Assembly (NCBI GenBank): GCA_002439755.1
Contig: DJPH01000068.1
Span: forward strand, 1-54,035
DNA length: 54,035 bases
Source of the DNA: Prevotellaceae bacterium UBA6417
GTDB lineage: Bacteria > Bacteroidota > Bacteroidia > Bacteroidales > Bacteroidaceae
Reading direction: 5' to 3'
A program made the position numbers and the translations under genes. The notes beneath the pieces are model-generated. The model was not told where the DNA came from, did not search any database, and worked only from the letters and a program-made list of their open reading frames with translations. Positions 49,744 through 54,035 of this stretch are shown here, one piece after another. Position 1 is the stretch's first letter, and the number at the start of each line of letters is the position of its first letter.

Positions 49744-51267
49744 ATGACATCAGCAAGTGACAATAAGCGAATAGCAAAGAATACCTTATATTTGTATATC
49801 AGAACTATCGTAGTCCTGATAGTATCATTATATACTTCACGTGTCGTGCTTCAGGTGCTTGGTGCGAAGGACTTGGGCATATACAATGTGGCTGGTGGCA
49901 TTGTTGCATTAATGAGCTTTTTTCAAGTTGCGCAAACAAAGGCGACAAGTCGTTTTATCACCTACGAGCTAGGGAAGAAAAGCAGCCGAGATGTTTTAAG
50001 AAAAGTTTTTTCGGTTTGTATGACTCTTCATATTGCTATTGCTCTCATAGGCTTTGTGCTGGGCGAAACGATAGGGTTATGGATTATCACTCACTGGACA
50101 GATATACCTGTTGAACGGCAATCAGCCGCTATGTGGGTGTATCAGTTTGCCATTGCTGTTTTCTGCATACATATGATTCGCATTCCATATGATGCAGTCG
50201 TGGTGGCTCATGAACAAATGTCCATGTTTGCCTGGATGTCAATATTAGAGGCCGTATTGCAACTGGGTATAATATTCCTGCTAATGACAATCTACGGAGA
50301 CTCATTGATATACTACTCCGCATCTGTAGCTTTGGTTGCTATTGTCCTGTACCTTTGCTATTATATATATGTACGCAGAAAATTTGAGGCCTACCGCTTC
50401 AGGTTTGTTTGGGATAAGGAATATAGTATGAGAATCCTGTCTTTTTCAGGATGGACACTTCTCGGCTCCGGAACGAACACGGCAACCCAGCAGGGGACGA
50501 ACCTGTTGATGAATAATTTTGTAGGCTTGGTAGCAAATACGGCTTTGGGGTTTGCCGGCCAAGTGAACATCGCAGTTTCAAAGTTTGTCAACGGCTTCTC
50601 TACCGCATTCACCCCTCAGATAATCAAACTGTATGCTCAAAAGGATTATGTTGCGCTATTCAAGTTAATCAACCAGTCTTCAAAGTTTTCTTTCGCACTT
50701 TGCTATTTGATGGCATTGCCGTTGATTGTAAACATGGGCTTTATCCTGTCTTTGTGGTTGGGTGATGATGTTCCACTATATACCAAGGAATTTTGCCAGC
50801 TGATATTAGTTTGTACAATCATCGATGCTACGACCGGAGTTTTTAATACAACCATAACTGCCAGTGGGAACATTCGCAATTATCAGATTTCCATTTCTCT
50901 GTCTTTCTTGTTGGATTTGGTTTGCTGCAGTTTGTTGTTATGCATGAGAATGAATCCTGTATTGGTCTTTTCAAGCCGGATATTGACTCGTGGAATAATT
51001 AATATGATGATAGGTCTGTATTTCATGAAGAAGTATACGGGATTTTGCATTCATGATTATTGCAGCTCCATTTTAAGAAAGATTTGTTGCACTATAATCC
51101 TTACAGTTGTCCCTGTATCCTGTATTGCCATGCTTACATCGGGCTGGCTTAAGTTTGTGACAACCTCTTTGCTTTCTGTTATTATAGTTTGCGGCAGTGT
51201 TTATGGCTTATTGATGACAGCTACCGAGAGGAAAGTTATAATAGCGAAGGTGAAATCTGTAATTTGA
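49744..51267 (+). CDS. wzx: Wzx-type polysaccharide flippase
   Basis: A 507-residue membrane protein with twelve to fourteen helices of the MOP/polysaccharide-transporter family, expected to flip lipid-linked repeat units to the outer face of the inner membrane. The start KRIAKNTLYLYIRTIVVLIV and SLYTSRVVLQVLGAKDLGIYN are typical. The sequence FAGQVNIAVSKFVNGFSTAF and the loop that follows are conserved in Bacteroidales lipopolysaccharide/capsule flippases. It is notably AT-rich compared with the rml genes, in common with the two genes after it. Confidence 0.9.
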   Translation: MTSASDNKRIAKNTLYLYIRTIVVLIVSLYTSRVVLQVLGAKDLGIYNVAGGIVALMSFFQVAQTKATSRFITYELGKKSSRDVLRKVFSVCMTLHIAIALIGFVLGETIGLWIITHWTDIPVERQSAAMWVYQFAIAVFCIHMIRIPYDAVVVAHEQMSMFAWMSILEAVLQLGIIFLLMTIYGDSLIYYSASVALVAIVLYLCYYIYVRRKFEAYRFRFVWDKEYSMRILSFSGWTLLGSGTNTATQQGTNLLMNNFVGLVANTALGFAGQVNIAVSKFVNGFSTAFTPQIIKLYAQKDYVALFKLINQSSKFSFALCYLMALPLIVNMGFILSLWLGDDVPLYTKEFCQLILVCTIIDATTGVFNTTITASGNIRNYQISISLSFLLDLVCCSLLLCMRMNPVLVFSSRILTRGIINMMIGLYFMKKYTGFCIHDYCSSILRKICCTIILTVVPVSCIAMLTSGWLKFVTTSLLSVIIVCGSVYGLLMTATERKVIIAKVKSVI

Positions 51268-51272
51268 TTATT

Positions 51273-52238
51273 ATGAGGTTTAATTATATTATTGCCGGAG
51301 GTACGGCCGGATATTATAGGGCTGCATATTCTGATGTATGCGGCCTTGACAATGTCATGTATTATTCCAGTTACATAGATGGTATACAATCAAAATTCAA
51401 GCGATTCCTTGTAAGAGCTAATTTCAATATCAAGCTGAACAGATTCCTGAAGACGCCATTGTGCAAAATCGTAAATCCATGGCTGTTTCCAAACCCTTTC
51501 GGTAGTAAGAATCTGTGCTTCCTGTTTTTTGGGTGCGAATTTGCAGTCCTTAATTCTGACTATCCGGCTTATTTGCGCAAACGTTATCCTGGTGCAAAGT
51601 TGGTGCTCTATATGCACGACGTAGCGTCGAGCCTGCCGTATTACGACATGTGTAAGTATAAGAAAGAATTTGATCTGATACTCTCTTACGACAAAGGCGA
51701 TTGCCGGCGTTATGGGCTGCAATACTATCCAACTCCCTATTCAAAATTGGAACTGAAAGCAACTTCAAATGAAAGGATTGATGTATTCTTTTGTGGCGCA
51801 AGCAAGGATAGGTACAATGAGATCATCGATGCCTATAAAAAGTGTACTGAAGAGGGGCTCAAGTGCAAGTTCTTTATAACAGATGTGCCATCAGACAAGC
51901 AGATAGTCGGAGATGGATTGATTTACAACAAGACTATATCGTACAAGGAAAATCTGTCTTATGTGGCTCAAAGCAAATGCATACTTGAAATCATGCAGAA
52001 AGGTGCCAACGGCAACACTTTCAGATTGTGGGAAGCGATTATGTATGACAAACATCTGCTTACGAACAATACAGACGTTGTCGAGAGCAGATATTACAGT
52101 CCCGATTTCGTACATATAGTCAACGAGAGTGTACCTATAAGCGGATGGATAGACAAAAAAGTTGTCATCCCCGCATCTGTCAAATGCATGTTGTCTCCCA
52201 CGAGAATGCTTGAATTTATAGAACAAACGATAGTCTGA
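51273..52238 (+). CDS. Putative glycosyltransferase of the polysaccharide locus
   Basis: A 321-residue soluble protein of glycosyltransferase type, with a GT-B-like appearance: N-terminal half with FGCEFAVLNSDYPAYLRKR and LVLYMHDVASS, middle strand IDVFFCGASKDRYNEIIDAYK, and a C-terminal half with ILEIMQKGANGNTFRLWEAI followed by DKHLLTNN, the usual acceptor/donor loop near the C-terminus. No closer family can be named. The ATG at 51273 is chosen; the frame is open 28 codons further into wzx. It starts five bases after the flippase stop and two before wzy. Confidence 0.78.
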   Translation: MRFNYIIAGGTAGYYRAAYSDVCGLDNVMYYSSYIDGIQSKFKRFLVRANFNIKLNRFLKTPLCKIVNPWLFPNPFGSKNLCFLFFGCEFAVLNSDYPAYLRKRYPGAKLVLYMHDVASSLPYYDMCKYKKEFDLILSYDKGDCRRYGLQYYPTPYSKLELKATSNERIDVFFCGASKDRYNEIIDAYKKCTEEGLKCKFFITDVPSDKQIVGDGLIYNKTISYKENLSYVAQSKCILEIMQKGANGNTFRLWEAIMYDKHLLTNNTDVVESRYYSPDFVHIVNESVPISGWIDKKVVIPASVKCMLSPTRMLEFIEQTIV

Positions 52239-52240
52239 GT

Positions 52241-53407
52241 ATGCTTATATATGTAGTCATAGCTTTATTGCTGATAATTCCGCTTCTCTTTAAGCAAGAA
52301 CAAAGCAGCCACAAATATGACGGATATTATTGGTTCGAGTTTTGTGTGTTGTTCTTGCTTATGGGGCTGCGTTTCCGCGTGGGTGGGGATTCTCTAAGAT
52401 ATGAAATGTATTTTTCTTATGCTAAGGATTTAAGCGAGCTGTTTGTAAAAGGCGCATGGGATTTAAGTGAAGGATTCCAACCTTTGTGGACTCTTTATCA
52501 AGCAGCTTGCAAAACCATCACAGACGATTTTGTCATAGTTCAGTTGGTCAACTCTTTTGTTCTGAATGGCGTAATATTCTATTGTGCCGCTAAGGAGGTC
52601 AGGCATAGATTCACTTTCGTTGTTCTTTATTATTTCCTGTATTATCCTTATTTCAATACCGAGATTATGCGTGAGTCACTGGCGGTAGCGATGTTTATAG
52701 TGGGATACAGATTCCTGGTCAACGGCAACTATGTAAAGTATTATCTGATATGTGTCGTGGCGTTCATGTTTCATGCTTCGGCGATTTTCTTGATGGTTTT
52801 GCCGGTCATGTATCCCTTCTTGTCAAAATCAAGAGGCTGGAAATCTTACCTCGTGCCTATTGTTTTCGCTTTGGTAGTGTCATATTACGTATCGTTTATT
52901 TTGGAAATCCTTAACTCTACATTGTTTTTGGATAATGCCCTGCTGGGTGATAAGAGCGAGTCGGTTCTGCAAAGCGAAGGGCTGAATGTTTTCGGGATAA
53001 TCGGCCAGTTTGCATGTCTGTTTCCTCTTTTCTTTTGTATGTATATATCCCAAAAGCGAGGGACGAAGTCAGACCTGTTTATATTGAACATGTATTTTTT
53101 CGTGAGCATTATAGGTATGGTATATCTTCCATTGGTCCGTCTGGCCAATTATTTCATAATACCGTTCTTATATATTTATTCGGACATGATACTGAATCCG
53201 GAGATCTTGCGGAAGTATCGTCCGATTGTGAATATGTCTGTATGTCTGTTGCTTTATTCCCGGTTGTCATACTATTGCCAGGGTATGGCCTCCACCGAAG
53301 GAAGATCCAAAGAGTTTTACATGTATGATAGATATATACCCTATCATTCAGTCTTTGACAAAGAGTATGATATGAAAAGAGAACGAGCTATCGAGTTGCA
53401 ATTTTAA
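52241..53407 (+). CDS. wzy: EpsG-family polysaccharide polymerase (Wzy)
   Basis: A 388-residue membrane protein with ten or more helices, matched to the EpsG family that polymerises lipid-linked repeat units at the periplasmic face. Motifs seen: LLMGLRFRVGGDSLRYEMYF at the first loop, YYPYFNTEIMRESLAVAMFI in the middle, and the helix HASAIFLMVLPVMYPFL following. It begins two bases after the glycosyltransferase stop. The Wzx-GT-Wzy trio would form the repeat-specific core of this capsule. AT-rich throughout. Confidence 0.87.
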   Translation: MLIYVVIALLLIIPLLFKQEQSSHKYDGYYWFEFCVLFLLMGLRFRVGGDSLRYEMYFSYAKDLSELFVKGAWDLSEGFQPLWTLYQAACKTITDDFVIVQLVNSFVLNGVIFYCAAKEVRHRFTFVVLYYFLYYPYFNTEIMRESLAVAMFIVGYRFLVNGNYVKYYLICVVAFMFHASAIFLMVLPVMYPFLSKSRGWKSYLVPIVFALVVSYYVSFILEILNSTLFLDNALLGDKSESVLQSEGLNVFGIIGQFACLFPLFFCMYISQKRGTKSDLFILNMYFFVSIIGMVYLPLVRLANYFIIPFLYIYSDMILNPEILRKYRPIVNMSVCLLLYSRLSYYCQGMASTEGRSKEFYMYDRYIPYHSVFDKEYDMKRERAIELQF

Positions 53408-53601
53408 GTAGGAGTACAACTAATTGGAATATTGCCTGAGTGTAAAGAAACTTGAGGCCATCTATGAAGATCGCATTTACTAATTTGACCCCTCCATTTT
53501 GATTTGGCATGAAATGTCGACGTGTGTTACAGTTATTCAATGCTTTCTTTTCATTTCAGTATAAGAAAAATAGGAGTAGATAGAAAGAAAAATCAAGAAA
53601 T
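53408..53601. other. Intergenic gap after wzy
   Basis: About 190 AT-rich bases without a gene, clear promoter box or hairpin. The GC content rises sharply at the next gene, so the boundary between exchanged and resident DNA may lie here. Confidence 0.5.
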
Positions 53602-54035
53602 ATGCGTGAATACAAAGACATCCGTGTTGCCGTGGCCGGAACGGGCTACGTGGGACTGAGCATCGCCACGCTGCTGTCGCAGCATCATCATGTGACGGCG
53701 GTGGATGTGATCCCCGAAAAGGTGGAGAAACTGAACAACAGGATTTCTCCCATCCAGGACGACTACATTGAGAAGTATCTGGCGGAGAAGCCGCTGAACC
53801 TGACGGCCACGTTGGACGGCCGTTCGGCCTATGCCGATGCCGACTTCGTGGTGATAGCCGCTCCGACCAACTATGACCCGGTGAAGAACTACTTCGACAC
53901 AAGCCATGTGGAGGAGGTCATCGATTTGGTATTGGACGTGAATCCCGATGCTGTGATGGTCATTAAGTCGACCATCCCCGTAGGCTACACCCGCAACCTT
54001 TATTTGAAGTACGCCGGGAAAGGCGTGAAGAAGTT
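53602..54035 (+). CDS. UDP-sugar dehydrogenase, 5' part (runs off the window)
   Basis: The first 144 residues of a nucleotide-sugar dehydrogenase (UDP-glucose/UDP-GlcNAc dehydrogenase family), which oxidises C6 to a uronate with two NAD+. The Rossmann motif VAGTGYVGLSIA (residues 11-22) and the acid VDVIPEKVEKLN confirm the fold; APTNYDP and KSTIPVGYTRN are the conserved NAD/substrate segments. The start ATG at 53602 begins MREYKDIRVAV. It is GC-rich, unlike the three genes before it. The catalytic Cys and C-terminal domain lie beyond the window, so UDP-glucose versus another substrate is open. Confidence 0.88.
   Translation, partial: MREYKDIRVAVAGTGYVGLSIATLLSQHHHVTAVDVIPEKVEKLNNRISPIQDDYIEKYLAEKPLNLTATLDGRSAYADADFVVIAAPTNYDPVKNYFDTSHVEEVIDLVLDVNPDAVMVIKSTIPVGYTRNLYLKYAGKGVKK

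Noticed and set aside
1..54035. Insertion sequence, prophage or integrated element
   Set aside because: No transposase, integrase or phage gene, and no target-site duplications were seen; the only transfer-like signal is the AT-rich capsule block.

Overview
The window is chromosomal DNA from a member of the order Bacteroidales, most likely Bacteroidaceae. The evidence is the repeated use of the Bacteroidetes promoter (a TAnnTTTG box about 19-21 bp downstream of TTTG/TTGG) and family-typical genes: an ExbB-ExbD-ExbD-TonB block, the sodium-pumping methylmalonyl-CoA decarboxylase cluster, a UpxY-type antiterminator heading a capsule locus, HU-like proteins and many Bacteroidales-only DUF families. 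No insertion sequence, prophage or CRISPR array is visible.

Layout. 1-8.2 kb: asd, a clostripain-family lipoprotein peptidase, two small envelope proteins, and a minus-strand lysS-pgi-HAD phosphatase run. 8.4-15.8 kb: a minus-strand run of carboxyspermidine dehydrogenase, recA, a GH106 alpha-L-rhamnosidase and a GH127-like arabinofuranosidase, so two secreted plant-glycan enzymes sit directly behind recA. 15.9-18.2 kb: a DUF6078 protein and an acyl-CoA synthetase converge on a strictly periodic array of 18-bp near-palindromes (period 23 bp). 18.4-20.6 kb: divergent tRNA-Pro(CGG) and tRNA-Phe(GAA), then xseA, DUF4250 and xseB. 20.6-26.9 kb: the exbB-exbD-exbD-tonB transducer, an extra secreted TonB C-terminal domain, a PstS-like lipoprotein and a TPR protein. 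27-37 kb: single genes of metabolism and envelope (propeller lipoprotein, DUF5009 acyltransferase, ilvE, DUF975, DUF3332, trmB, menA, phosphoesterase, cytidylate-kinase-like, MATE). 37.4-41.9 kb: mmdA, OadG with a lamin-tail domain, a short OadG-tail paralogue, biotin carrier and mmdB.

42-54 kb is a capsular or exopolysaccharide locus running off the right end. In order: a candidate invertible promoter segment, upxY, a small protein resembling MutS domain I, a WecA/MraY-type initiating transferase, a second palindromic repeat array, two HU-like proteins, an orphan, rmlA-rmlD-rmlC-rmlB for dTDP-L-rhamnose, a Wzx flippase, a glycosyltransferase, an EpsG-type Wzy polymerase and the start of a UDP-sugar dehydrogenase.

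The most interesting signal is upstream of upxY. A 299-bp AT-rich segment lies between 27-bp perfect inverted repeats, each itself nearly palindromic. It carries one good Bacteroides promoter that points away from the capsule genes. Flipping the segment would aim that promoter at upxY, so the capsule appears to be caught in the OFF orientation of a phase switch.
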